A stretch of DNA of 64,000 bases from Vagococcus zengguangii (GCF_005145005.1 NZ_CP039712.1:1147001-1211000), one strand, 5' to 3'. Shown: positions 1 to 8,508, counted from the first letter of the stretch. The notes: generated by a model from the letters alone, not told the origin. Numbers and translations are program-made.

Positions 1-70
1 GAAGGCAACGTCTCACCTTTGTAATCTTTAAGGATTACCTTCACACGTTTATATTTAAAAAGATTCTATT
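1..70. other. Left-edge sequence, end of an unidentified upstream gene
   Basis: About 70 bases lie before the first terminator. A plus-strand frame from base 1 reads seven codons and stops at 22-24, so this is probably the tail of a gene that lies outside the window and ends at the 71-105 terminator. Too little is present to name it. Confidence 0.3.
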
Positions 71-105
71 AAAAATCCCCCTGACAAAGCTCAGGGGGAT
101 TTTTA
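71..105. terminator. Intrinsic terminator, bidirectional
   Basis: A near-perfect hairpin pairs AAAAATCCCCCTGA with TCAGGGGGATTTTT around a 6-7 base loop. It has A-rich and T-rich flanks, so it could work in both directions. It separates the unseen upstream gene from the two-component system. Confidence 0.8.
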
Positions 106-201
106 ATACAAGATTGCGTATCTTAATAGTTAATAGGTCATTGATAGTCATTATTTATTGAATTTGTAATATAAGTTAGGACCGCTGTGGTGAAATTACT
201 G

Positions 202-230
202 TATAATTAAATTATCCATACTATAGGAGG
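202..230 (+). promoter_or_regulatory. -10 element and RBS of the response regulator gene
   Basis: A perfect TATAAT lies at 202-207 and an AGGAGG at 225-230, ten bases before the TTG start at 241. No good -35 is seen at the usual distance, so an activator may help this promoter. The RBS position decides in favour of the TTG start. Confidence 0.5.
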
Positions 231-240
231 AACATTTAAA

Positions 241-975
241 TTGAAAATATTAATTGTTGATGATGAAGTCTCTATTACAACATTGATAGATTACCATCTA
301 CAAAAAGCAGGTTATGAAACAGTGATTGTCCATGATGGTTATGAAGCCTTTCAAACAGCACTTAACCAATTCTTTGATTTTATTGTGTTAGATGTGATGT
401 TGCCGAATATGGACGGAATGGATATTGTTAAGGCACTACGTCAACAAGCGGTTAATGTTCCTATTTTGCTATTAACTGCTAAAGATGAAACTGTCGATAA
501 AATTATCGGGATTGAATTTGGTGCGGATGACTACATGACAAAACCTTTTAGTCCAAGGGAATTAATCGCACGTATTAAAGGAATCTTACGTCGCGCTTCA
601 AGTGCCTCTATTACTAGTGACGTCAAAAGACTTTTAAATGAGGCCGAATTAGATAATATAATAACAGTTGGTGAGTTAACTTTTAATAGGTCGGCTTTTA
701 CCATATATAAACAACAACAATTACTAGATTTAACGAAGAAGGAATATGAGTTGTTAGCTTATTTTATTGAACGACCAGGTCGAATCATCGATCGCGACAC
801 ATTACTTAACCGAATTTGGGGTGATGATGTATACAGTCAGTCACGAGTTGTTGATATTCACGTCAGTCATCTGAGGGAAAAAATAGAACGTGAACCGAAA
901 CTGCCAGAATATTTACATACAGTCCGAGGGTTTGGCTATAAATTTGATTATCTTCCGCATGAGGATTCAAGATGA
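241..975 (+). CDS. OmpR/PhoP-family response regulator
   Basis: DNA-binding response regulator, 244 aa. The receiver domain (about 1-120) has the acidic pair D7/D8, phospho-acceptor D51 in VLDVMLP, T79 and K101. A winged-helix OmpR/PhoB output domain fills about 137-236. The start is TTG, chosen from the AGGAGG at 225-230 and because MKILIVDDE is the usual family N-terminus. The gene overlaps the kinase gene by ATGA (972-975), so the two are translationally coupled. The sequence resembles PhoP of Gram-positive phosphate sensing, but no pst or phoU genes are visible, so the signal and regulon remain inferred. Confidence 0.9.
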   Translation: MKILIVDDEVSITTLIDYHLQKAGYETVIVHDGYEAFQTALNQFFDFIVLDVMLPNMDGMDIVKALRQQAVNVPILLLTAKDETVDKIIGIEFGADDYMTKPFSPRELIARIKGILRRASSASITSDVKRLLNEAELDNIITVGELTFNRSAFTIYKQQQLLDLTKKEYELLAYFIERPGRIIDRDTLLNRIWGDDVYSQSRVVDIHVSHLREKIEREPKLPEYLHTVRGFGYKFDYLPHEDSR

Positions 976-2705
976 AACAATATGTAAAATCAATGTCGCT
1001 TATTCGTTTGCTAGTGATTATGGGAAGTTTGGCAATATTAACTTTAGGAATAATGAATCATTACATCTCAAAACGCGATACTGAGAAACAAACTTATTAC
1101 CTTTCTGAAACCATTTCTCAATTAGTTACGCAATATGAGTTAGAGAAAGAAATGAATTGGCAAACTAGTACCTTTCAGTCAATCCGTTTTGATCATCCAA
1201 CGTTGATTAGTCTAAATATTACATTTTTGGATGCATTAGGTGATGCACTTGAAGTAACGACTCAACCACTGACACAAGCCTCAACTACATTAATTAGGAG
1301 TGGTAATAATTTGGCGAGTAATGTTTCTAAAGAAACCAATCAATTAATGGTTTCACAAGCGATTGTTAACCAGAACGGACGCATTGGTATCAGACAGGTA
1401 TCGCAAAGTCTCCATGATTATCCATACAATCTTTCGACTTTAAAAAAATTATTGTTATGGCTAATCACACTGTTGTATGGATTAGCAACATGCGCCATAT
1501 ATATACTTTCTCGACATAATCAACAACCTGTCAAATATGCATTATCCGTTGTAGAAGAGGCCTTAACTCATCCTGAAAACCAACAAGAACTAATGATTGC
1601 AAAGGACGAGTGGTCCTTATTATATGATAAACTAAACCAATTAATGAGAAACAACCATCAATTACATTTTCAGCAATTAGTGGCTGAAGAAAAATTAGAG
1701 TATTTATTAAATAATGTAGAAATTGGGATTATTACTGTAAATCTGGAAACAGATGAACGAACCTTCAACGCGATGGCTAGGGATTATTATTACCGTCCGA
1801 ATGGGCTAAAGTCCGATATTGAATCGCTCTTAAAGCAATTATCCAAAAGTAATAAACGTACTATTGCTAAAGAAATCGTGTTAGATTTGCCTACTTTTAA
1901 AGTGTTTAAGGCAGAAATCCGTATTAATACAACGGCATCTATTCAACAAGCAGAAGAAGCGATAATTATTTTATATGATATTACTTCGATTAAGATATTA
2001 GAACGTGCCCATGAAACATTAATTCGTAATGTTGCACATGAATTGAAAACACCTATCACCTCAATCGTTGGCTTTACTGAAACCATTTTAGATGAATCCT
2101 TACCTTCTGATACTCAGAAAGAGTTTATTAAAATCATTGATAAAGAAGGAAAGCGTCTTAATCAGTTAGTTAATCGCATTTTAGAATTGCTAAAGACGCA
2201 GCATCAATTGACAGAGGTAGCTATTGTTTGGAAAGATATTTCAGAAGTGATTAAAGAGGAGATGATAATATATCATCCCTTAATTCAAGCGAAATATTTA
2301 AAAATAGACTTAATTTCTTCCCTTCAATCTACTTATGAGGTTTCTGAACAATATTTTCAACCAATAATAAAGAATTTATTAGAAAATGCCATTCATTATT
2401 CGATTGAATCAGGAGATATTAATCTTAAACTCACCGAAACCTCGAAATCAATTGTATTTTCAATTCAAGATAATGGCATCGGTATTGCCGAAGTTGATCA
2501 ACAACGTATTTTTGAAAAGTTTTATCGTGTAGGGGAGTCTAGGGATCGCAAAAATGGTGGCACTGGCTTAGGCTTAAGCATTGTTCAAAATTGCGTCGAA
2601 CAATTAAATGGTCAAATAACACTTGAAAGTAAAGTAAATCAAGGTGCAACGTTTATTGTAACGATTCCTAAAAAAAATTTAGTCCGACACCGTTCTGAGG
2701 TATAA
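972..2705 (+). CDS. Sensor histidine kinase (PhoR-like)
   Basis: Membrane histidine kinase, 577 aa, partner of the preceding regulator. It has a TM helix at about 10-28, an extracytoplasmic loop of about 125 residues, a second TM at about 158-178, a PAS-like region at about 235-340, and a HisKA domain with H356 in the motif [12 protein letters not shown]. The HATPase_c domain shows the N box ([10 protein letters not shown]), the G1 box (DNGIGI) and the G2 box ([10 protein letters not shown]). No clear HAMP domain is seen between TM2 and the PAS region. The architecture fits PhoR/PnpS-type kinases. The stop at 2703-2705 overlaps a TATAAT at 2701-2706 that may help drive the downstream tautomerase. 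Confidence 0.9.
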   Translation: MKQYVKSMSLIRLLVIMGSLAILTLGIMNHYISKRDTEKQTYYLSETISQLVTQYELEKEMNWQTSTFQSIRFDHPTLISLNITFLDALGDALEVTTQPLTQASTTLIRSGNNLASNVSKETNQLMVSQAIVNQNGRIGIRQVSQSLHDYPYNLSTLKKLLLWLITLLYGLATCAIYILSRHNQQPVKYALSVVEEALTHPENQQELMIAKDEWSLLYDKLNQLMRNNHQLHFQQLVAEEKLEYLLNNVEIGIITVNLETDERTFNAMARDYYYRPNGLKSDIESLLKQLSKSNKRTIAKEIVLDLPTFKVFKAEIRINTTASIQQAEEAIIILYDITSIKILERAHETLIRNVAHELKTPITSIVGFTETILDESLPSDTQKEFIKIIDKEGKRLNQLVNRILELLKTQHQLTEVAIVWKDISEVIKEEMIIYHPLIQAKYLKIDLISSLQSTYEVSEQYFQPIIKNLLENAIHYSIESGDINLKLTETSKSIVFSIQDNGIGIAEVDQQRIFEKFYRVGESRDRKNGGTGLGLSIVQNCVEQLNGQITLESKVNQGATFIVTIPKKNLVRHRSEV

Positions 2706-2739
2706 TAAGGATAATAAAACGTTAAGGAGAGATGATAAG

Positions 2740-2928
2740 ATGCCAATTGTACATATTGAACTTCTAGAAGGACGAACGGATGAACAAAAAAAATCGATGG
2801 TGCAGGAAGTAACCGAAGCCATTTCTAAAACATCTGGTGCTCCAAAAGAGAATATTCATGTCGTGATTCAAGAGATGAAAAAAGAACATTACGCTGTTGG
2901 TGGCGTACTTAAATCTGAACTAAATTAA
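2740..2928 (+). CDS. 4-oxalocrotonate tautomerase family protein
   Basis: Small enzyme of 62 aa. Mature enzymes of this family use the N-terminal proline as general base, and here the protein begins [12 protein letters not shown], with Pro2 becoming residue 1 after Met removal. The conserved Arg in LEGRT and the overall 62-residue length match 4-OT family monomers, which form hexamers. The natural substrate in lactic acid bacteria is not known. The RBS AAGGAGA (2724-2730) lies nine bases before the ATG. It sits 34 bases after the kinase gene, so it may be co-transcribed with it or use its own promoter around 2701. Confidence 0.85.
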   Translation: MPIVHIELLEGRTDEQKKSMVQEVTEAISKTSGAPKENIHVVIQEMKKEHYAVGGVLKSELN

Positions 2929-2940
2929 TAATCATACAAT

Positions 2941-2974
2941 AAAAAAACGTTCGTTTTTGACAGAATGTTTTTTT
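2941..2974 (+). terminator. Terminator after the tautomerase gene
   Basis: An AAAAAAACGTTC arm pairs, with one G-T wobble, with GAATGTTTTTTT, followed by T-rich DNA. It ends the two-component/tautomerase unit just before tRNA-Sec. Confidence 0.65.
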
Positions 2975-2999
2975 ATTGCTATTATCTTATTTGTAATTC

Positions 3000-3096
3000 G
3001 GGAATGGATGGGTTCTGGTGTTCCCTCTGGTCTTCAAAACCAGTACGAGGAGTTAAGAGCTTCTTGGGTGGGTTCGATTCCCACACTTTCCCGCCA
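3000..3096 (+). tRNA. selC: tRNA-Sec (anticodon TCA), UGA-decoding
   Basis: The anticodon arm is perfect: stem 3027-3031/3039-3043 with loop CTTCAAA and anticodon TCA at 3034-3036. A long variable arm (about 3047-3065) pairs GAGGAG with CTTCTT, the T arm GTGGG/CCCAC encloses TTCGATT, the discriminator is G3093, and CCA is encoded at 3094-3096. The D arm is the Sec type, with six positions and a four-base TGGT loop. Oddities: the eight-position acceptor stem has a T-T (3005/3087) and a G-A (3007/3085) mismatch, and the D stem has two T-T mismatches (3013/3022, 3014/3021). It lies just upstream of the prd operon whose UGA codons it must decode. Confidence 0.92.
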
Positions 3097-3160
3097 TAAA
3101 AATATAAGAATGAAATTAAGTAATTCATTCTTTAATAATAGAGATGTCTATCATCAGTTA

Positions 3161-3192
3161 AAAAGTGAAGGGGAAACCCTTCACTTTTTTTT
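3161..3192 (+). terminator. Terminator after tRNA-Sec
   Basis: AAAAGTGAAGGG and CCCTTCACTTTT pair around a GAAA tetraloop, followed by further T residues. This is a strong intrinsic terminator that ends the tRNA-Sec transcript. A second, weaker hairpin (AAGAATGAA / TTCATTCTT, 3107-3132) lies just after the tRNA and may be a processing structure. Confidence 0.9.
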
Positions 3193-3281
3193 ATTTCAGT
3201 TTATGATTATTATGGTGCGTTTCTTATTAATTAAATGATTCACAAAAATTCGTTTGTAAATAGATAGATTTTTTTGTTTTG

Positions 3282-3305
3282 TCCAATAAAGTGTCGTTTA
3301 TTGGA
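3282..3305. promoter_or_regulatory. Perfect 9-bp inverted repeat upstream of prdC
   Basis: TCCAATAAA and TTTATTGGA surround a six-base spacer (GTGTCG). There is no T-run typical of a terminator, and it lies 160-190 bases upstream of prdC, so an operator or a leader structure is more likely. No regulator is assigned. Confidence 0.4.
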
Positions 3306-3395
3306 GTTTTGTGATTTTTTTATGAGGTATTTATGAAATTTTTGCGTTATTTTACTTATACACCTTAAAATATGTGGATATATATGTTATTATCC

Positions 3396-3438
3396 ATTTG
3401 TGAAATCATAATGTATATTGTTAAATATTTCACAAAAT
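3396..3438. promoter_or_regulatory. Candidate CRP/FNR (ArcR-like) site and TTTGTGAAAT inverted repeat before prdC
   Basis: TTTGTGAAAT (3397-3406) and ATTTCACAAA (3427-3436) form an inverted repeat. The second arm is part of TGTTA-AATATT-TCACA (3419-3434), one base off the CRP/ArcR consensus TGTGA-N6-TCACA. Two more TTTTGTGA cores lie at 3238-3247 (reverse) and 3308-3315. The position, 35-70 bases before the start codon, suits repression or a promoter overlap better than classical activation. The promoter itself could not be placed with confidence. Confidence 0.4.
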
Positions 3439-3468
3439 ACCACGAATTATAACGAGGAGGTGAAAAAA

Positions 3469-4755
3469 ATGACAATCTGTTATATTCCATTAAAACAACA
3501 CGTTGGAGCTCCCTGTGAAGCAATCGTTTCAATAAATCAAGAAGTAAAACGTGGTGAATTAATCGCAAAACCAAATGGATTAGGCGCTAATATTCACAGC
3601 AGTATTACTGGTGTGGTCACATCAATTGATAATGAAAAAATTGGTATTACCATGACCGACGTGCCCACTGCTGATTATTTACCTTTAACTGAAAACAGTG
3701 ATAAATTAGCTATGATTGAAGCTGCAGGAATTGTTGGTGCAGGCGGTGCGGGTTTTCCAACTCACATTAAATTAAACAATAAAATTCCAAATGGCGTATT
3801 TATCGTTAATGATGCTGAGTGTGAGGCATTGTTACACCACAATATACAACAAACCCAAAAGTATGCGACACAAATTGTTGAGGGAACGAAACATGTGATG
3901 TCCATTACTGAAGCTCCAAAAGCTGTCATTGCCATTAAAGATAAAAATCGACAAGCAGTGATTGAATTATTAAAAGCGACTAAAGATGAACCAATGATTG
4001 AAGTTTATCGTCTGCCAGACATTTATCCTGCAGGAGATGAGCGAATGATTATTCGTGAAGTTCTAGGGATTGAATTAAATCCAGGGCAATTACCAATCGA
4101 AGTAGATGTAATTGTATCAAATGTTGAAACGGTAAAACGAATTTCTGAAGCAATTGATGACCGTAAACCATTTATTGACAAGGATGTTACTGTTGCCGGA
4201 CGAGTAGTTGGTGAATCTCATGTATTTGAGAATACCCCAATTGGTTTCCCAGTTATTGATTTAATTGAATGTGCGGGTGGATATATTCACCCACATGGCG
4301 AAATCGTGATGGGCGGGCCAATGACTGGAAGAAGCGTCGAAGAAAGTACACCAATTAATAAAACAACCGGTGGTATCTTAGTTGCGATGCCTTATCCTCA
4401 AGAAACTCGTCCAATCGGTATCTTAATTTGTGAATGCGGTGGTTCTGAAGAACGCTTGACTGAAATCGCTAACAATATGGGTGCTGAAGTAGTTGCAAAA
4501 GAAATGTGTAAACGTATGGTAGAAGTTAATGGAAGATATAGATGTTCGAAACCGGGTGTATGTCCAGGACAAGCTGAAAAAGTTATGAAAATGAAAAAAG
4601 CTGGCGCTGAAGTGATACTTACCGGTACGTGTTCTGATTGAACAAACACCGTTCTAGGTGTAGCTCCTAGGTTAGGAGTTCCAGTTTATCATCATACGGA
4701 TCATGTGCTGCGTTCGGTTGGACATAAACTATATCGAAGATTACCGACTGCCTAA
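3469..4755 (+). CDS. prdC: PrdC, selenocysteine-containing RnfC-like electron-transfer protein of D-proline reductase
   Basis: The gene reads through UGA 4639-4641 as Sec391 and stops at TAA 4753-4755, giving 428 aa. The frame after the UGA stays open for 37 codons and gives a C-terminus rich in the conserved VYHHTDH and RSVGHKLYRRL residues, directly following GTCSD-Sec. The N-terminal part is RnfC-like, with a Gly-rich GAGGAGFPTH nucleotide-binding loop at about 89-98. The C-terminal part has Cys clusters CECGG, CSKPGVCPG and CSD-Sec. In clostridia PrdC passes reducing equivalents to the reductase. The start is ATG 3469, eight bases after GAGGAGG (3454-3460), not the TTG further upstream. 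Standard gene callers would truncate it at 4641. Confidence 0.93.
4639..4672 (+). promoter_or_regulatory. UGA Sec codon and candidate bSECIS hairpin in prdC
   Basis: TGA 4639-4641 is followed after 12 bases by a perfect 5-bp stem, CTAGG (4654-4658) with CCTAG (4666-4670), and a seven-base loop TGTAGCT containing G. Size and distance fit a bacterial SECIS element recognised by SelB. The assignment is from pairing by eye. Confidence 0.55.
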
Positions 4756-4790
4756 AAAATATATCGAAATAAAATTAGGAGGATTTGTCT

Positions 4791-6686
4791 ATGTCTATTA
4801 CAGCTGAAACAGCAAAAGATCACGCTAATGACCCGGCAGTATTATGTTGCCGAGCTGAAGGAAACATCACTATTGAACCAGCAAACTTGGAGGATCCAGC
4901 AATTTTTGCTGATTTAGAAGATTCAGGTTTGTTGACTATCCCAGAAAATTGCTTAACTATCGGAGAAGTAATTGGTGCAACTTTATTAACGACTACAGAT
5001 GCGTTAGTACCATTAACTGCTGATTTAGTATCAGGCATTCAACAAACTGTTGAAGAAGAAAAAGCAGAAGAAGTCGAAGTTATTGAAACTCCAGCTACTA
5101 GCTCTGAAGTTGCCGTTTCTCATGCTACTTCAACATCCGTTTCAGGTCAAACAATCAAAATTAGTATCGCTGAAGGTAAAGGAATAGAATTAGAATTGCC
5201 TATCGTAGTTACAGGAGCAGCACCAGCAGTTCAACAAACCTCTGTATTAGGCGAAGACGCTGTGTCTTCAGTAGCTACTACTGTAAATGAAACCGTTACT
5301 AATGAACAAGAGCCTATTAAAATGCGTTCAGTAACTCGCCAACATATCAACATTACAAATGTAGTTTTCGGTGAGGAAACGAAAATTGAAGATAATACGT
5401 TAATTATCCGTAAGCCTGAAGAGATTTCAGCTGAAGCTGTGGAACTTGAAGAACTAGTTGAAAATATGAAAATCGATATTATCACACCAGATAAGTACGA
5501 TACATATAGTGAAACTATTATGGATGTTCAACCAATCGCTACTAAAATCGAAGGTGATTTAGGTCATGGTATTACACGTATTATGGACGGTGTTGTCGTT
5601 GTATTAACCGGTACTGACGCTAATGGTGTACAAATTGGTGAATTCGGTTCATCAGAGGGTGAATTAGATCGTAACATTATGTGGGGGCGCCCTGGTGCAC
5701 CAGATAAAGGCGAAATCTTTATTAAAACACAGGTAACGATCAAAGCTGGAGCTAATATGGAACGTCCAGGACCTTTAGCCGCTCATAAAGCTTCTGATTA
5801 TCTAACACAAGAAATCCGTGAAGCATTAAAAAAAGCTGATGAAGCATTAATCGTTGATACTAACGAAATCACTCAATATCGTCGTCCAGGCAAGAAAAAA
5901 GTTTTAGTGATTAAAGAAATCATGGGACAAGGGGCTATGCATGATAACTTAATTATGCCAGTTGAACCAGTTGGGACATTAGGCGCGAAACCAAACGTTG
6001 ACTTAGGTAACTTACCAGTCATTCTTGCACCAACTGAAGTGCTAGATGGCGGTATTCATGCCTTAACATGTATTGGACCTGCGTCTAAAGAAACATCTCG
6101 TCACTACTGGAGAGAACCTTTAGTACAAGAAGCAATGAATGATGAAGAAATTGATTTAGTAGGCGTTATGTTTGTTGGTTCTCCACAAGCTAATTCTGAA
6201 AAATACTATGTGTCTAAACGTCTAGGGATGACAATTGAAGCAATGGGAATTGATGGAGCAATCATCACAACTGAAGGATTTGGTAATAACCATATCGATT
6301 TCGCGTCACATATCGAAGAAGTGGGTAAACGTGGAATTAAAGTTGTGGGTGATTCATATAGTGCTGTCCAAGGTGCTCTTGTTGTAGGTAACGAGCACAT
6401 GGTCGCTATGGTTGATAATAATAAATCAAAACAAGGTATTGAAAACGAAATTTTATCTAACAATACATTATGTAGAGAAGATGCAATTCGTGACTTAGCA
6501 ATGTTGAAAACATTAATGGGTGGAGGAACAATTAAACCTGCTGAACGTAAATGGAATCCTAATGTTAAACAAAACAACATTGAAGTAATCGAAGCAAAAC
6601 TTGGCAAAAAAATTGAACTTGTAGAGAATGAGCAAACACTACCAAAGAGCAAAAAACGTCAAGAAATTTATGAAATAGAAGACTAA
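4791..6686 (+). CDS. prdA: PrdA, D-proline reductase pyruvoyl-subunit proprotein
   Basis: Proprotein of 631 aa. It is cut between Thr426 and Cys427 in the motif HALTCIGPASKET; the cysteine becomes the pyruvoyl group that binds D-proline. The N-terminal product is the larger chain and the C-terminal product (about 205 aa) carries pyruvoyl. Residues about 90-190 form a variable Glu/Val/Thr-rich linker. The start is ATG 4791, eight bases after AGGAGG (4777-4782); a TTG six bases upstream is a poorer choice. It follows prdC by 35 bases. Clostridial operons usually place the activator gene prdR near here; none is present. Function follows from strong similarity to the clostridial enzyme. Confidence 0.95.
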   Translation: MSITAETAKDHANDPAVLCCRAEGNITIEPANLEDPAIFADLEDSGLLTIPENCLTIGEVIGATLLTTTDALVPLTADLVSGIQQTVEEEKAEEVEVIETPATSSEVAVSHATSTSVSGQTIKISIAEGKGIELELPIVVTGAAPAVQQTSVLGEDAVSSVATTVNETVTNEQEPIKMRSVTRQHINITNVVFGEETKIEDNTLIIRKPEEISAEAVELEELVENMKIDIITPDKYDTYSETIMDVQPIATKIEGDLGHGITRIMDGVVVVLTGTDANGVQIGEFGSSEGELDRNIMWGRPGAPDKGEIFIKTQVTIKAGANMERPGPLAAHKASDYLTQEIREALKKADEALIVDTNEITQYRRPGKKKVLVIKEIMGQGAMHDNLIMPVEPVGTLGAKPNVDLGNLPVILAPTEVLDGGIHALTCIGPASKETSRHYWREPLVQEAMNDEEIDLVGVMFVGSPQANSEKYYVSKRLGMTIEAMGIDGAIITTEGFGNNHIDFASHIEEVGKRGIKVVGDSYSAVQGALVVGNEHMVAMVDNNKSKQGIENEILSNNTLCREDAIRDLAMLKTLMGGGTIKPAERKWNPNVKQNNIEVIEAKLGKKIELVENEQTLPKSKKRQEIYEIED

Positions 6687-6718
6687 ACAACACAAAATAA
6701 AGCTTATGAGGTTAAACA

Positions 6719-7000
6719 ATGGAAAATATCGAAAAATTAAAATACATCTCAACTGAGAGAATGTTTGAAGGAATTATCGTGGAGTTTTCAGATGCAAGTG
6801 TGACGATTGATATAAAAGGTCGTTTGGGGCAATTGAAAATCCCAAGAAGAATGTTAATTTCTGAATATGATATTAAAGTGGGCCAAGAAGTAGGCTTTAT
6901 GATGTCTTACCCTGAAGTGCTTGAAGAAGAAGCTAATGAGCATTATGTTAATGCGATTCAGGGACATAAAAAATTACAAGAAAAAATGATGAACGACTAG
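6719..7000 (+). CDS. Small conserved prd-cluster protein, function unknown
   Basis: A 93-aa, mostly charged, soluble protein between prdA and prdB, with RBS-like TGAGGT (6707-6712) before ATG 6719. The middle (about 17-60) reads GIIVEFSDASVTIDIKGRLG and looks like a small beta-barrel of S1/OB type; a short acidic helix ends the chain. A gene of this size sits between prdA and prdB in clostridial clusters too; from memory it belongs to the CBO2463/CBO2479-domain family. Its role is not established. Assembly or maturation of the PrdA/PrdB complex is a guess from position only. Confidence 0.7.
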   Translation: MENIEKLKYISTERMFEGIIVEFSDASVTIDIKGRLGQLKIPRRMLISEYDIKVGQEVGFMMSYPEVLEEEANEHYVNAIQGHKKLQEKMMND

Positions 7001-7016
7001 AGAGAGGAGAATTTCA

Positions 7017-7742
7017 ATGACTTTAACAGTTTTTGAAGGTTTACAATCAGAGATTTTTGTGCCAATCACACCTAAATCAATTTTTACACCTGTAACAAAA
7101 GAACTTAAAGATATGAAAGTCGCGTTAGCTACAGCTGCTGGCGTGCATCTAAAATCTGATAAACGATTCAACTTAGCGGGGGACACTTCATATAGAGAAA
7201 TTCCTGATACAGCTAAAAGTGATGATTTAATGGTATCTCATGGTGGTTACGATAATGCAGACGTTAATAAAGATGTGAACTGTATGTTCCCAATTGATCG
7301 TTTACATGAATTAGCTGCTGAAGGCTTCATCGGAAGCGTTGCACCAATGCATGCTGGATTCATGGGCGGTGGTGGTGACCAAGATGCGTTCCACGATATC
7401 ACTGGTCCAGAAATTGCACAAAAATTAAAAGAAGAAGAAGTAGACGCAGTTGTTCTAACAGCCGGTTGAGGGACTTGTCATAGAACTGCCGTGATCGTGC
7501 AGAGAGCAATTGAGGAAGCGGGTATTCCTACTATTTTAATCGCAGCTTTACCACCAGTCGTACGCCAAAATGGATCTCCAAGAGCCGTTGCGCCGTTGGT
7601 TCCAATGGGAGCAAACGCTGGTGAACCAAATAATGTAGAAATGCAAACAGGCATTTTAAAAGATACTTTACAAGCATTAGTTGATATTCAAACACCAGGT
7701 AAAATTGTTAATTTACCATACGAATATATCGCACATGTATAG
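7017..7742 (+). CDS. prdB: PrdB, selenocysteine subunit of D-proline reductase
   Basis: Read through UGA 7467-7469 as Sec151, the protein is 241 aa, the normal length for PrdB. The active-site motif is G-Sec-G-T-C, a UxxC redox pair, in the context VVLTAG-Sec-GTCHRTAV. The selenolate attacks the alpha-carbon of pyruvoyl-bound D-proline and opens the ring to 5-aminovalerate. Both halves are in the same frame, with conserved sequence on each side (MHAGFMGGGGDQDAFHDITG before; LPPVVRQNGSPRAVAP after). The RBS GAGAGGAG lies just before ATG 7017. Gene callers would split it into two pieces, 7017-7469 and about 7491-7742; this is recoding, not a frameshift. Confidence 0.96.
7467..7502 (+). promoter_or_regulatory. 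UGA Sec codon and weak candidate bSECIS in prdB
   Basis: TGA 7467-7469 is followed after 16 bases by CTGC (7486-7489) pairing with GCAG (7499-7502) around a nine-base G-containing loop. The stem is short and other pairings are possible, so the element is expected from the Sec codon rather than clearly seen. Confidence 0.4.
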
Positions 7743-7755
7743 AAGGTAATAAATT

Positions 7756-8493
7756 ATGAAGAATAAAACACTAAAAATCAGAGCGTTTCATATTAATGAA
7801 ATAGAGCTAGGACAAAATTTTAATTTGACAACTGATTGTTTATCAATAAGCGACCAAATAAGTTTTGATTCAGAGATTTTTGATAATGTTTTTATTCAAA
7901 TAATTAAACCTCATCAACATGATATTGAGACTAACACCATCATGGATATCATTCCGATATCCACGAAGGTGTTAGGTCATATTGGTGAAGGCTTGACGCA
8001 TACATTAACAGGGGTTTTTGTCTTGTTGACTGGTCGAATAAAAAATGGTGAGCAATTACATGAATTTGGTTCTTCTGAAGGGATTTTAAGTCAACAATTA
8101 AAACTCAACAAACCAGGTACGCCAGGAGAAAACGACCTGCTAATTCATATTGATTGTATGATGCAAGAAAATCTGGTTTTAGACCGAGTGACCTGTAATG
8201 AAGCGTTTCAGCTAGCTGATCAATATATTCAAAAAATCCGCGAAAAAATGAAATTACTTGAGGCAAGTTCAGCTACAGAGACCCATTTGTATGAACATAA
8301 AACGCAACCAGATAAGCCTAATGTTATCCTAGTCAAACAGTTGCCAGCTCAAGGGGCAATGTATGATGCCATGTTATTTTCTGATGAGCCAAGCGGATTT
8401 TCTGGTGGACAATCTATAATCGATCTCCACAGCATGCCAGTTTACTTAACTGTAAACGAGTATCGAGATGGTGCTATCAGAGCTCTTTCATAA
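7756..8493 (+). CDS. prdD: PrdD, paralogue of the N-terminal chain of PrdA
   Basis: The 245-aa protein aligns with the N-terminal chain of PrdA over its conserved part: TNTIMDIIPISTKVLGHIGE matches SETIMDVQPIATKIEGDLGH, HEFGSSEG matches GEFGSSEG, and VKQLPAQGAMYD matches IKEIMGQGAMHD. It ends at GAIRALS, which aligns with GGIHALT, exactly where PrdA is cleaved. It therefore lacks the Cys that forms pyruvoyl. Clostridial clusters have the same gene. The biochemical role is not known; it likely forms a PrdA-like pair with PrdE. It starts 14 bases after prdB and is followed at once by prdE. Confidence 0.9.
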   Translation: MKNKTLKIRAFHINEIELGQNFNLTTDCLSISDQISFDSEIFDNVFIQIIKPHQHDIETNTIMDIIPISTKVLGHIGEGLTHTLTGVFVLLTGRIKNGEQLHEFGSSEGILSQQLKLNKPGTPGENDLLIHIDCMMQENLVLDRVTCNEAFQLADQYIQKIREKMKLLEASSATETHLYEHKTQPDKPNVILVKQLPAQGAMYDAMLFSDEPSGFSGGQSIIDLHSMPVYLTVNEYRDGAIRALS

Positions 8494-8508
8494 AAAGGAG
8501 GTATAATG

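Noticed and set aside
1-60. Minus-strand start of a ribosomal-L9-like protein (MKVI...)
   Set aside because: Only 15 codons, no RBS, and the following residues do not match L9.
2957-3238. Open frame of 93 codons overlapping tRNA-Sec
   Set aside because: It crosses a terminator and the tRNA-Sec gene, has no RBS and encodes nothing recognisable.
3190-3468. Sigma-54 (-24/-12) promoter for the prd operon
   Set aside because: No TGGCAC-N5-TTGC-like element could be found upstream of prdC.
6206-6652. Minus-strand open frame of 148 codons inside prdA
   Set aside because: It is an antisense shadow of a well-conserved gene, with no RBS and no recognisable product.
7491-7742. Separate small gene with a GTG start downstream of prdB
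   Set aside because: It is in frame with prdB, has no RBS and encodes the conserved C-terminal part; UGA 7467 is a Sec codon.
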